Of a stretch of DNA of 36,947 bases, positions 1 through 8,144 are shown in pieces. Location of the stretch: the NCBI GenBank assembly GCA_028713285.1, contig JAQTOP010000027.1, positions 1-36,947 on the forward strand, read 5' to 3'. Each line of letters begins with the position of its first letter. Position 1 is the first letter of the stretch. The stretch comes from Terrimicrobiaceae bacterium (lineage in GTDB: Bacteria; Verrucomicrobiota; Verrucomicrobiia; Chthoniobacterales; JAATET01). Made by a program: the position numbers and the translations under genes. The notes beneath the pieces were generated by a model, which saw only the letters and a program-made list of their open reading frames with translations, was not told the DNA's origin and did not search any database.

Positions 1-55
1 TATCGGATGCCGGTTTTTGTGGGAGACCGCAACATGCTTCGATCCGGCGCAATTC

Positions 56-844
56 TCATGCCGGACCCTGCGGCGGCTTTTCGATGAGGGCGTAGGCGTT
101 GTGGTTGTGGATCGACTCGAAGTTCTCCGCCTCGACGCGATACCAGCGGATGTTTGCATCGTCCTCGCAGCGCTGGGCGATATTGCGCACGAGGTCCTCG
201 ACGAAGACCGGATTCTCGTAGGCGCGCTCGGTCACGGCCTTCTCATCGGGCCGTTTGAGCAGGCTGTAGAGCTCGCTGCTCGCGCTGTCCTCGACCAGGC
301 GGATGAGATCCTCGATCCAGATCGGCTGGCCGAAGCGCACCGCGAGCGTGACCTGCCCGCGCTGATTGTGCGCGCCGTGGGCACTGATCGCCTTCGAACA
401 CGGGCAGAGCGTCGTGACGGGCACGATGACGATGAGTACGAAATCCAGCACCCCATCCGCGAGCGTGGCGCTGAACCGCGCCGTGTAGTCGATGAGGCCC
501 ACCGCGCCGGTGACGGGCGCCTTTTTTTGGAGAAAGAACGGGAACTCGAAATCGACGTGCGCGCACTGCGAATCGAGCCGCTCGGTGAGTTGCTCGAGGA
601 TGTCACGGAGGTTGTCCACGTGCAGCACGGGGCCGTGAGAGTTCAATACCTCGACGAAGCGGCTCATATGCGTGCCCTTGTGGTGATGCGGCAAATCGAC
701 GGTGAGCTGCGCCGTCGCGATGGTGCTCTGCACGGAGCGGTGCTTGTCGCGAATCTGGATCGGATAACGCAGCGCCTTCACGCCGACGCGGTCAATGGCG
801 ATCTGGCGGTCGTCGGGTTCGCTTTGCGTGTCGCTCAGGGTCAT
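56..844 (-). CDS. folE2: GTP cyclohydrolase I type IB (FolE2)
   Basis: Converts GTP to 7,8-dihydroneopterin triphosphate, the first step towards folate and queuosine. It is the metal-flexible FolE2 (COG1469) type, unrelated in sequence to FolE. The product is 262 residues, the usual family length. The family signature C-P-C-S-K-x-I-S followed by G-A-H-N-Q-R-G is present and supplies the conserved active-site cysteine. The C-terminal N-F-E-S-I-H-N-H-N-A-Y segment is also typical. I chose the ATG at 844 because the in-frame residues upstream look like non-coding sequence. The gene is divergent from the kinase-queE-queD unit, so its product most likely feeds QueD. No second cyclohydrolase is visible here. 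Confidence 0.95.
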   Translation of the reverse strand: MTLSDTQSEPDDRQIAIDRVGVKALRYPIQIRDKHRSVQSTIATAQLTVDLPHHHKGTHMSRFVEVLNSHGPVLHVDNLRDILEQLTERLDSQCAHVDFEFPFFLQKKAPVTGAVGLIDYTARFSATLADGVLDFVLIVIVPVTTLCPCSKAISAHGAHNQRGQVTLAVRFGQPIWIEDLIRLVEDSASSELYSLLKRPDEKAVTERAYENPVFVEDLVRNIAQRCEDDANIRWYRVEAENFESIHNHNAYALIEKPPQGPA

Positions 845-901
845 GGATGCAAATGGGGTGGCCCGCCATTTTATGGACGCGCGCCGCGCCGACAATGCCT
901 G

Positions 902-930
902 TTTTCATCGCCCTGCGCCGCTGCTAAACT
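902..930 (+). promoter_or_regulatory. Candidate sigma70-type promoter for the kinase-queE-queD unit
   Basis: TTTTCA at 902-907 and TAAACT at 925-930 are separated by 17 bases. Each matches four of six consensus positions. The pair lies in the 124-base gap between the divergent folE2 and kinase genes, about 40 bases before the kinase ATG. This is pattern matching only. Confidence 0.35.
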
Positions 931-968
931 GTGCGCATGTGGTATCACGGGACGAACGGCGGGAGCCG

Positions 969-2393
969 ATGAGCCGCGGGGAGACGATCCTCGCCATCGA
1001 CGCGGGCACGTCGTCCTTCCGCGCCGCGCGGTTCGATTTCGCCGGAGGGCGCGTGGCGGATTCCCTGGTCCAGCGCGCGGTTTCCCTGCGGATGGATCGA
1101 GCGGGGATGGCCGTGCTGGATGCCGGCGAATGGCTCGCAGCCGCCGGCGATTGCGTTCATCGGGCCGCGGACGGGGCGCCGTCGCGCGCGGTGGGGATGT
1201 CGTGCTTCTGGCACAGCTTTCTCGGTGTCGATGTGAGCGGACGGGCGCTCACGCCGATCTATACGTGGGCCGACTCGCGCTGCAGCGCCGATGCCGCCGC
1301 GCTGCGGGGAGAACTCGACGAGCGGGAGATTCACGCGGAGACGGGGTGCATGCTCCGGGCCTCATACTGGCCCGCGAAGCTGCGGTGGCTGCGGCGCACG
1401 GAGCCGGCGCTCTTTCGCCGGGTCAAAATTTGGCTCTCGCCCGCCGAGTGGCTCCAATGGCGGCTCGCCGGCTCGGCGACCTGCGCCATCGGCATGGCCA
1501 CGGGCACGGGCCTGTTCGATCCGACCGCGCAGCGCTGGAGCGAGCGCATGCTGGCGGCGTGCGGGATCGACGCCGGGAAACTCCTGCCGATCTCGGATGA
1601 ACCTGCCGAATGGCGCGGTGCGTCGTGGTTCCCCGGCATCGGCGACGGCGCCGCAAGCAATCTCGGCTGCGGGGCGACCACGCCTGCGGGATCGGCCCGC
1701 TTCGCGGCGATCAACATCGGCACGAGCGCCGCGCTGCGGGTGATGCGCTCGGGACGCGTGGCCCGCGCGCCATTCGGCCTCTTTTGCTACCGCGTGGATG
1801 CGAAGCGCCATCTTGTCGGCGGCGCGGTGAGCAATGCCGGCAACCTGCGCGCATGGTGCGCGCGCGAACTCGACCTCCCCAAGGATTCCGCCGCGCTGGA
1901 TCGCGCGCTGGCTGCGCGAAAGGAACCCGCGCATGGGCTCACGGTGCTGCCATTCTGGACGGCCGAACGCGCCCCGCGTTGGAACGAGGACGACACCGGC
2001 ACGATCCACGGATTGCGGCAGAGCACGACGGCCCTCGATATCTTGCAGGCGCTCACCGAGGCATTTTACTATCGGCTTGCCGGCATCGCCGGGCAGATCG
2101 CCGGCCCGCGCGCCGCCGCTCCGAAATGGATCGTTTCCGGAGGCGGCATCCCGTCGCGCGCGGCGCTCAGTCGGCTGGCCAACGTCCTCGGCGACCCGGT
2201 TTACCTCAGCCCCGAAAGCGAGGCGTCGCTCCGCGGCGCGGCGGTGCTGGCGATCGAACGGCTCGGCGGAAAGGCGCCTCCGCTGCGGCTGGGTCGGCCG
2301 GTTTTGCCCGAGCCGGGAATTCACGCGCGCTACCTCGAGGCGCGCGCGGCGCAATCGCGCCTCGAGCGCCAGCTCGGCGCGGCGGAGCGATGA
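969..2393 (+). CDS. FGGY-family carbohydrate kinase
   Basis: Predicted ATP-dependent sugar or polyol kinase of the FGGY (xylulokinase/gluconokinase) family, 474 residues. The N-terminal phosphate-binding motif A-I-D-A-G-T-S-S-F-R is at residues 8-17. A second ATPase-fold glycine motif, I-V-S-G-G-G-I-P-S-R, lies near residue 400 and is followed by the usual S-E-A-S-L-R-G-A-A-V segment. The ATG at 969 is preceded by GGGAG. Its stop overlaps the queE start (ATGA), so it is translationally coupled to queuosine synthesis, an unusual partner for this family. The substrate cannot be told from sequence. Gluconate, xylulose or another polyol are all possible. Confidence 0.85.
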   Translation: MSRGETILAIDAGTSSFRAARFDFAGGRVADSLVQRAVSLRMDRAGMAVLDAGEWLAAAGDCVHRAADGAPSRAVGMSCFWHSFLGVDVSGRALTPIYTWADSRCSADAAALRGELDEREIHAETGCMLRASYWPAKLRWLRRTEPALFRRVKIWLSPAEWLQWRLAGSATCAIGMATGTGLFDPTAQRWSERMLAACGIDAGKLLPISDEPAEWRGASWFPGIGDGAASNLGCGATTPAGSARFAAINIGTSAALRVMRSGRVARAPFGLFCYRVDAKRHLVGGAVSNAGNLRAWCARELDLPKDSAALDRALAARKEPAHGLTVLPFWTAERAPRWNEDDTGTIHGLRQSTTALDILQALTEAFYYRLAGIAGQIAGPRAAAPKWIVSGGGIPSRAALSRLANVLGDPVYLSPESEASLRGAAVLAIERLGGKAPPLRLGRPVLPEPGIHARYLEARAAQSRLERQLGAAER

Positions 2394-3034
2394 ATCTTAC
2401 GATCAACGAAATCTACGAGTCGATCCAGGGCGAGAGCACCTGGGCAGGGCTGCCCTGCGTCTTCGTGCGGCTCACTTTCTGCGATCTGCGCTGCACGTAT
2501 TGCGACACGGAGTATGCGTTTTACGCCGGCACGAAACGCCCCGTGGCCGACGTGCTGGCTGACGTGCTGGCGATTGACTGTCCGCTGGTGGAGATCACAG
2601 GCGGCGAACCGCTGTTGCAAAAAAACGTGCTGCCCCTCATGGCGCGCCTGTGCGACGCGGGCCGCACGGTGCTCATCGAAACGAGCGGGGCGCACGACAT
2701 CGCGCCAATCGATCCCCGCGTGCATCGCATCATGGACCTCAAAACGCCGTCGAGCGGCGAATGCGCGCGCAATCGCTACGAAAACATCCCGCACCTCACG
2801 CGCGGGGACGAAGTGAAGTTCGTCCTCGGCTCGCGCGAGGATTACGAATGGACGCGCGAGCGGATCGCCGAGCACGGGCTTGCGGAGCGGGTGGGGGCCG
2901 TTTTGTTGAGTCCGGTCTTCGGAAAAATCGATCCGCGCGACATCGTCGCATGGATGCTTGCCGACAAGCTGCCCGCGCGCTTTCAGCTCCAGATGCACAA
3001 GTTCATCTGGGATCCGAAGATGAAAGGCGTGTGA
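2390..3034 (+). CDS. queE: 7-carboxy-7-deazaguanine synthase (QueE)
   Basis: Radical SAM enzyme that contracts 6-carboxy-tetrahydropterin to 7-carboxy-7-deazaguanine on the way to preQ0 and queuosine. The product is 214 residues. The iron-sulfur motif C-x3-C-x2-C is at Cys31, Cys35 and Cys38 (C-D-L-R-C-T-Y-C). The N-terminal substrate region Y-E-S-I-Q-G-E-S is typical of QueE, as is the S-adenosylmethionine-binding I-T-G-G-E-P-L-L segment. The start overlaps the kinase stop by four bases. queD follows after 49 bases. QueC, which makes preQ0 from this product, is not in the window. Confidence 0.96.
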   Translation: MNLTINEIYESIQGESTWAGLPCVFVRLTFCDLRCTYCDTEYAFYAGTKRPVADVLADVLAIDCPLVEITGGEPLLQKNVLPLMARLCDAGRTVLIETSGAHDIAPIDPRVHRIMDLKTPSSGECARNRYENIPHLTRGDEVKFVLGSREDYEWTRERIAEHGLAERVGAVLLSPVFGKIDPRDIVAWMLADKLPARFQLQMHKFIWDPKMKGV

Positions 3035-3037
3035 GGC

Positions 3038-3065
3038 GGATTTTGGATTTCGGATTTTGGATTTC
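3038..3065 (+). repeat. Perfect 14-base tandem repeat, two copies
   Basis: GGATTTTGGATTTC occurs twice head to tail and is followed by GGA. It fills most of the 49-base gap between queE and queD. Sequences of this kind look like remnants of a dispersed short repeat rather than a regulatory site. Confidence 0.85.
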
Positions 3066-3083
3066 GGACTCTAGAGTCGCCGC

Positions 3084-3446
3084 GTGAGAGCTCGATTGAC
3101 CAAGGACTTCCGCTTCGAATCCGCCCAGACGCTGCCCAAGGTGCCGCCCGCCCACAAATGCGGGCGCATGCACGGCCACAGCTTCCTCATCGAGATTTCC
3201 GTCGAGGGCGAGGTGAACCCCGAGACCGGCTGGATCTACGACCACGCGGAGATCTCGCAGGCAATGACCCCGCTCGTCGAACAGCTCGACCACGCCTATC
3301 TCAACGAAATCCCCGGCCTGGAAAATCCGACCATCGAGCTGATGGCGGGGTGGTTCTGGAAAAAACTCGCGCCGCAGCTTCCCGGCCTGGCAGAGATTGT
3401 CATCCACGAAACGCCCGCCGCCCGCTGCAGCTATCGCGGGGAGTAG
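3084..3446 (+). CDS. queD: 6-carboxy-5,6,7,8-tetrahydropterin synthase (QueD)
   Basis: Converts dihydroneopterin triphosphate, the FolE2 product, to 6-carboxy-tetrahydropterin, the QueE substrate. It belongs to the PTPS fold family and has 120 residues. The motif K-C-G-R-M-H-G-H-S-F at residues 25-34 provides the catalytic Cys26 and two zinc ligands, His30 and His32. The motifs D-H-A-E-I, L-D-H-A-Y-L-N and H-E-T-P follow as expected. The first zinc-ligand position, normally in F-x-A-A-H, reads F-E-S-A-Q here. Translation starts at GTG; no nearby in-frame ATG exists. It is last in the kinase-queE-queD unit and ends one base from the convergent gene. Confidence 0.93.
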   Translation: MRARLTKDFRFESAQTLPKVPPAHKCGRMHGHSFLIEISVEGEVNPETGWIYDHAEISQAMTPLVEQLDHAYLNEIPGLENPTIELMAGWFWKKLAPQLPGLAEIVIHETPAARCSYRGE

Positions 3447-3447
3447 G

Positions 3448-4401
3448 CTACTCGCCGGGAGTGGGCGAAGGCGTCGGTGTGGGCATCACCTGGATCGTGG
3501 CGGGGGTGGCCAACAGCAGCGCTCCATCCGGCAGAGCCGTGGAAGGATCCGATATTTTCACGAGCCGTGTTCCCGCTGGATACTCCACGCCATTGATCGT
3601 CGATGCGACGTAGCGATAGAGGACTGTGCCGGCAGGGAAGTCCGCCGGAATCTCGACGCCCGGCGGGAAAATTACCCAGGTCTCCGGTGCTGGTATGATC
3701 AATGTGCCGGCGAAGCTAATGGATACAATGGAGCCCGATCCGATGGTCAGGGGTGGGCCCGTGGGCAACTCGGCGTCTGGACCGAGAGTGAGAACTGTCA
3801 CGCTGGAGGAGCCAATCGACCCGGCCATGTTGTCCGTTGAGGCGCCGGAAGTCTCCACCTTGAACGTGTCGCCGTTCTCCCGGGTCATCCACAGACTCGC
3901 GCTTTTGTGACGCAGCAAGTTGGCGACATTCTTTCCGACGCTGAGATTTTTGAGTGCGCGGCCGGCGTTTTCCACGAACGCCGCGGCAAGCAGGTAGTAA
4001 TTGGGAATGCGTTCTCCAACATGGCCTGGAAGCAGGATGCGGCGATTCTTTGACAGTCCATTTCCGAGCCGACGCAGGGCTGCTCGCGCTTCCCTGAGCG
4101 TGCCGGATCTCGCCGCGCGTTCCGGTTTGCCAAAAAGAGAAATCAGCGATCCTGCGCCCGGCAGCGCATCGGCAAAGTCCCCGTAGCCGGCCGTGCGGTA
4201 GGCGGAGGCGACGCGCCCGATGAACCGGCGCAGGAGTCGCGCATCGTCTCTGGCTCCCAATCGCTGCAAGGCCGGAAAGTTCGCGAGCGTCTGCACCTCG
4301 GCATCCCGCTGGGGCGCGCCGGATTTCGCCTCGGCCGGCGCAAGCAGCGCGAGGAGGAGGCCAAAAAGCAGGCTGGAGGTGGAGTTCCTTCGCGACTTCA
4401 T
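3448..4401 (-). CDS. Secreted protein of unknown function with Pro/Thr-rich tail
   Basis: The family is not recognised. The chosen start gives 317 residues with a clear signal peptide: basic M-K-S-R-R, a leucine/alanine-rich core and a probable A-E-A cleavage site. The first half is helical and rich in Arg, Ala and Leu. The second half is beta-like, with repeated T-L-I, G-T-V-L-Y and Y-P-A-G-T motifs. It ends in the low-complexity P-T-P-T-P-S-P-T-P-G-E. Proline/threonine tails of this kind are frequent in secreted Verrucomicrobiota proteins. A FecR-like or surface-sensor role is possible but unsupported. An upstream in-frame start at 4434 would precede the signal peptide and is less likely. 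Confidence 0.7.
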   Translation of the reverse strand: MKSRRNSTSSLLFGLLLALLAPAEAKSGAPQRDAEVQTLANFPALQRLGARDDARLLRRFIGRVASAYRTAGYGDFADALPGAGSLISLFGKPERAARSGTLREARAALRRLGNGLSKNRRILLPGHVGERIPNYYLLAAAFVENAGRALKNLSVGKNVANLLRHKSASLWMTRENGDTFKVETSGASTDNMAGSIGSSSVTVLTLGPDAELPTGPPLTIGSGSIVSISFAGTLIIPAPETWVIFPPGVEIPADFPAGTVLYRYVASTINGVEYPAGTRLVKISDPSTALPDGALLLATPATIQVMPTPTPSPTPGE

Positions 4402-4494
4402 TTGCGACGCGACCATAGGGGATTCAGGCTGCATGGGTCAATGCCCCCGCGCGATCTGGAAAAAGGAAATTGCCTGAAATCGGAGCATTGAGGT

Positions 4495-5841
4495 TTGCCC
4501 CGGGAGCGGGCAGAGTCTGCCTCACGTTTGAAGACAGGCATCAATACGATCCAGCGCGACGACCTGCCGGTCCATCATTGGTATCGTTTTGTGTTGTCCT
4601 ACCCACCGCATCTCGTCCGGCAATTCACCGGGCGCTTCGATCTTGGGGCGGGGGACCGGCTGCTGGATCCATTTTGCGGAACGGGCACGACGCTGGTCGA
4701 GGCGAAGCTGTTGGGCATCCCCGGCGTGGGATGCGACGCGCATCCGCTCGCGGTGCTGGTCTCGAGTGTGAAAACGAATTTCGACCTCGAGCCGGATGCC
4801 TTGCGCAAGGTATTGCGCCGGACCGTGGCGGCCGCGCAGAAGACGATGAGCCGCCACAACCTTGCAGCGATGTCCATGGAGACGGCGTTCATCCGGGATG
4901 AAGGGGACACCGGCTATCGGCTGAACCCGGAAGAGGAAAAAATCCTGCCGACCGGCTTCATGAGCGAGCGGCCGCTGCTGCGGCTGCTCATCCTGCGCGA
5001 TGAGATCGAGCGGCAGGCGAAGGAGGGCGAAATCCGGGACTTTTTCTTTGTCGCGCTTTGCCACGTCATCGCGCGCGGCGCGGGGAATTTCGCCTTCGGG
5101 CCGGAGATTTACCGCACGAAAGCGAAGGAGGATTACGACGTGCTGGGCCACTTCGCGCGCCAGGCCGACTTGATGATCTCCGAACTGGAGGCGCTGCAGC
5201 GCGACGGGCTGGGCGGCGCTTCGTGCGAAGTGCATGCCGACGACGCGAGGGAACTCCGCTCGATCACGGAGCCGGTCACGGCGGTCATCACGTCACCGCC
5301 ATATCCAAACGAGAAGGACTATACGCGGACGACCCGCGTCGAATCGCTTCTGCTGAAACTGTTTTCCGACCGGGCTGATCTTCGCGGCGTGAAGGAATCC
5401 CTGCTGCGGTCGAACACCCGCAACGTCTTCGTCAACGATCGCGATGGGGACGAGGTCGCCGGGTTCGCCTCCATTCGCGCGGTCTGCGAGGCCATCGAAA
5501 ACCGGCGGATGGAACTCGGAAAGACGAGCGGATTCGAGCGCCTGTATCACAAGGTCGTCGCGCATTACTTCGGAGGGATGCGGCGGCATTTTCGCGCGCT
5601 GCATTCGAGGACGGCCGCCGGAGCGAAGCTGGCCTACGTCGTGGGCGACCAGCTTTCCTTCCTCATGGTGCCGGTGCGAACGGCGGCCCTGTTGAGCGAG
5701 GTTGCGGCGGCGGAAGGCTTCGACACGTGCGGGATCGAGCTGTGGCGGGAACGCGTGGGAACGAAGGTGCGCAACTCGGCAACCAACGCCAAAACGGTCC
5801 GCGTCGCCGAGGAAATTTTGATTCTGGAAAAGCGATCATGA
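4495..5841 (+). CDS. DNA methyltransferase, predicted N4-cytosine type, of a type II-like R-M pair
   Basis: S-adenosylmethionine-dependent DNA methylase of 448 residues. Motif I, D-P-F-C-G-T-G-T-T, is at 58-66 and the catalytic motif IV, S-P-P-Y, at 267-270. S-P-P-Y favours N4-cytosine as the target, although N6-adenine cannot be excluded. About 200 residues between the motifs probably include target recognition. The N-terminal H-H-W-Y-R-F and Y-P-P-H-L segment is common in this subgroup. Translation starts at TTG 4495 or at in-frame TTG 4528; no ATG is available. Its TGA overlaps the next gene's ATG, tying it to a predicted nuclease, so it probably protects host DNA from that enzyme. Confidence 0.88.
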   Translation: MPRERAESASRLKTGINTIQRDDLPVHHWYRFVLSYPPHLVRQFTGRFDLGAGDRLLDPFCGTGTTLVEAKLLGIPGVGCDAHPLAVLVSSVKTNFDLEPDALRKVLRRTVAAAQKTMSRHNLAAMSMETAFIRDEGDTGYRLNPEEEKILPTGFMSERPLLRLLILRDEIERQAKEGEIRDFFFVALCHVIARGAGNFAFGPEIYRTKAKEDYDVLGHFARQADLMISELEALQRDGLGGASCEVHADDARELRSITEPVTAVITSPPYPNEKDYTRTTRVESLLLKLFSDRADLRGVKESLLRSNTRNVFVNDRDGDEVAGFASIRAVCEAIENRRMELGKTSGFERLYHKVVAHYFGGMRRHFRALHSRTAAGAKLAYVVGDQLSFLMVPVRTAALLSEVAAAEGFDTCGIELWRERVGTKVRNSATNAKTVRVAEEILILEKRS

Positions 5842-6599
5842 ACCAGCTCAAGCCGAATGCTTACGATCAGGTATTGACCGCCGTGTTTCTTAAATACTGG
5901 CGCGAGGACGTGGCCGAAGTGCTCTTTACGAAGGACGACCTGATCGATGAAGCGGCGCGAATCGGATTACGAATCAAGAATCTGGCGGACGTACTCTATA
6001 CGTATCGCAGCCGGCGGGCATTGCCATCCGAGTTGACGTCCCGCGGTAATTGGGTGATCGCCTCGCGAGGGGCAGGGAAATACGCGTTCGTCACCGTTCC
6101 CGGAGAATCCATTGTGCAGATTCCTTCGCATCTGAAGGTTTATCCGATCCCGTATGCGGTGCCGGAAATTGTAGCCAGTAATCTTGCAAAGGATGAGCAG
6201 GGGCTGCTGACGATCGTGCGTTACAATCGATTGCTCGATGTCTTTTCCGGACTCGCCTGCTTTCATCTGCAATCCCATGTGCGGACGCAGGTAAAAGGTC
6301 ACGGCCAGGTCGAAGTGGATGACCTCTATGTCGGCGTGGACAAGGATGGCCAGGGATTTGTGCTGCCCGTGGAAGCAAAGGATGCCGGCGAGTCGCTGGG
6401 AGTGGACAAGGCGGTTGGATTGACGCTCTACGCGCGCGCTAAATTTCCAAACCTGATCTGCCGGCCCATTGCGGTCGTGCGCGAAAAGCCACTCCAAATA
6501 TGTTGCGTCGAATTTGAGCCCACGTCAGATCTTTCCGCGGTCGCCGTCGTCGAGATTCGCCGATACGCGCTCGTCCAGGAATCTGAAAAGTCGCACTAA
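5838..6599 (+). CDS. Predicted PD-(D/E)XK restriction endonuclease partner of the methylase
   Basis: A 253-residue protein with no family I can name. Residues 159-181 contain E-V-D-D-L-Y-V-G followed by V-L-P-V-E-A-K, an acidic residue then E-x-K arrangement that fits a PD-(D/E)XK nuclease core (Asp161 or Asp162, Glu179, Lys181). The N-terminal 100 residues look like a winged-helix or recognition region. It is coupled to the methylase by an ATGA overlap, which supports cleavage of unmethylated DNA as its role. The gene is visibly less GC-rich than its neighbours, suggesting horizontal acquisition. A nuclease role is an inference from motif and position. Confidence 0.72.
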   Translation: MNQLKPNAYDQVLTAVFLKYWREDVAEVLFTKDDLIDEAARIGLRIKNLADVLYTYRSRRALPSELTSRGNWVIASRGAGKYAFVTVPGESIVQIPSHLKVYPIPYAVPEIVASNLAKDEQGLLTIVRYNRLLDVFSGLACFHLQSHVRTQVKGHGQVEVDDLYVGVDKDGQGFVLPVEAKDAGESLGVDKAVGLTLYARAKFPNLICRPIAVVREKPLQICCVEFEPTSDLSAVAVVEIRRYALVQESEKSH

Positions 6600-6617
6600 C
6601 TCCACGTAAATCCCCGC

Positions 6618-6660
6618 CGATGCCGTGATCTCGCCGCCTCGGAATCGGCATCGCTTTTCT
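6618..6660 (+). terminator. Candidate intrinsic terminator of the R-M pair
   Basis: CGATGCCG at 6618-6625 and CGGCATCG at 6646-6653 form a perfect 8-base stem with a 20-base loop. The tract CTTTTCT follows directly. It lies 18 bases after the nuclease stop and before the lemA-like gene, so it probably separates the two transcription units. Confidence 0.5.
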
Positions 6661-6688
6661 CGGCTCGCCCGCGTAGGTTTTGCGAACC

Positions 6689-7321
6689 ATGAAAGTCCTC
6701 CTCTCCGTTCTTGGTGTCGTTGCCCTCCTGGTCCTGGTGCTGCTTGTGGGCGGCTGCGGGAGTTACAATCGGCTCGTCGGCCTCAAGCAGCAGGTCGATC
6801 AAAGCTGGGCCGATGTCGAAAATGTGTATCAGCGGCGGGCGGACCTTATCCCGAATCTCGTGAAGACCGTCGAGGGCGCTGCGAATTTCGAGAAGAGCAC
6901 GCTCACCGACGTGATCAAGGCGCGTCAGCAGGTGACGAACGTGAAGCTGCCGCCCGGCGGCGCGCCGAGCGATCCCGCGGCGCTTGCGCAATTCCAGCAG
7001 ACGCAGGACGCGCTTAGCGGCGCGCTGTCGCGTCTGCTCGTGACGGTCGAGCGGTATCCCGACCTCAAGGCGAATGCGAATTTCCAGCAGTTGCAGGCGC
7101 AGCTCGAGGGCACCGAGAACCGCATCGCCGTCGAGCGGCGGAAGTTCAACGAAGTTGCCACCACCTACAACACCGCCGTGAAGAGCTTTCCCGCCGTGCT
7201 CTACGCCGGGGCGCTCGGTTTTGCGCCGCGGTCGCTCTTCCAGGCCCGGGCGGGAGCGGATGTCGCGCCCGAGGTGAATTTTAATTTCGGCGGCGCCGCG
7301 ACACCGGCCGCGACGCCGTAA
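6689..7321 (+). CDS. LemA family protein
   Basis: Membrane-anchored helical protein of 210 residues. An N-terminal hydrophobic segment (residues 3-22) ends in V-G-G-C, which could be a lipoprotein cleavage site. The family core follows: N-R-L-V-x-L-K-x-Q-V-D-Q-S-W-A-D-V-E-N-V-Y, then R-R-x-D-L-I-P-N-L-V. The cytoplasmic/periplasmic role of LemA proteins is unclear; they are commonly encoded beside TPM-domain proteins, as here. I chose the ATG at 6689; a TTG three codons earlier also exists. It leads a three-gene unit with the two TPM genes. Confidence 0.92.
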   Translation: MKVLLSVLGVVALLVLVLLVGGCGSYNRLVGLKQQVDQSWADVENVYQRRADLIPNLVKTVEGAANFEKSTLTDVIKARQQVTNVKLPPGGAPSDPAALAQFQQTQDALSGALSRLLVTVERYPDLKANANFQQLQAQLEGTENRIAVERRKFNEVATTYNTAVKSFPAVLYAGALGFAPRSLFQARAGADVAPEVNFNFGGAATPAATP

Positions 7322-7351
7322 CGCCGCATCGCGGATTTCGCGATCCACGAC

Positions 7352-8143
7352 TTGCACAGGTTTTTACCAATCGCGGCGGCGCTGCTGGCGTTCGCCTGCG
7401 CAGCGGCCCGGGCGGCGGAGCCGTTGCCGCCCAGGCCTGCGGCGTATGTGACGGATCGCGCGGGCATTCTTTCCGCGAAGACCGTGGCGGAGTGGAACGC
7501 CCGGCTCGCAGCCTACGAGCGCGAGACTTCGAACCAGGTGCTGGCGGCCATTTTTCCCTCGGTGCCCGCCGATTACCAAATGGAGGACTTCACGCAGCGC
7601 ACGGCGGAGGCCTGGGGCGTGGGGCAGAAGAAGACCGACAACGGCGTCGTGCTCTTCATTTTTCCAAATGACCGCAAGATGCGCATCGAGGTGGGCTACG
7701 GGCTGGAGGGCGCGATCCCGGACGCGACGGCAATGGCGATCATCAACAACGAGATTCGCCCGGAGTTCCGGCAGGGGAATTTCGACGCGGGCGTGTCGCG
7801 CGGGCTGACGGCGATCCTGGCGGCGGCGCGCGGGGAGTATCATGGCACGGGAAAAACCCAGGCGGAGAATGCGGTGCAGGTCCCGTTCAGCGCGGCATGC
7901 TTCCTTGCCTTCGTCGCGGCGCTCGTGATCTTCGGATACATCACGTCGTCGAACCGGGGAGCGAGCTATCGGCGGGGCGGCCGGCGGAGCGCGGCCCCCG
8001 GCCTGTGGGGCTGGCCGCCGGGGGGCGGCTGGAGCGGAGGTTCCTCTGGCGGAGGCTGGAGCAGCGGTGGTTCCTCGGGAGGCGGGGGATTCAGCGGCGG
8101 GGGCGGAAGCTTCGGCGGCGGCGGGGCGAGCGGAGGCTGGTGA
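7352..8143 (+). CDS. TPM-domain membrane protein with Gly/Ser-rich tail
   Basis: A 263-residue exported membrane protein. A signal peptide (residues 1-21) is followed by a TPM domain at about 28-165, with the family features Y-V-T-D-x-A-G-I-L, D-N-G-V-V-L-F and R-I-E-V-G-Y-G-L-E-G-A-I-P-D. A transmembrane helix lies near 175-195 and the last 60 residues are almost entirely Gly, Ser and Trp. TPM proteins of this layout are known beside LemA and have been linked to membrane protein quality control, including photosystem II repair in plants. TTG at 7352 is the best start and begins just before the signal peptide; 30 bases separate it from lemA. Confidence 0.9.
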   Translation: MHRFLPIAAALLAFACAAARAAEPLPPRPAAYVTDRAGILSAKTVAEWNARLAAYERETSNQVLAAIFPSVPADYQMEDFTQRTAEAWGVGQKKTDNGVVLFIFPNDRKMRIEVGYGLEGAIPDATAMAIINNEIRPEFRQGNFDAGVSRGLTAILAAARGEYHGTGKTQAENAVQVPFSAACFLAFVAALVIFGYITSSNRGASYRRGGRRSAAPGLWGWPPGGGWSGGSSGGGWSSGGSSGGGGFSGGGGSFGGGGASGGW

Positions 8144-8144
8144 G

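Noticed and set aside
17-1600. Plus-strand frame opposite folE2
   Set aside because: The minus strand carries the diagnostic C-P-C-S-K and G-A-H-N-Q-R motifs of FolE2; the plus-strand translation is meaningless there.
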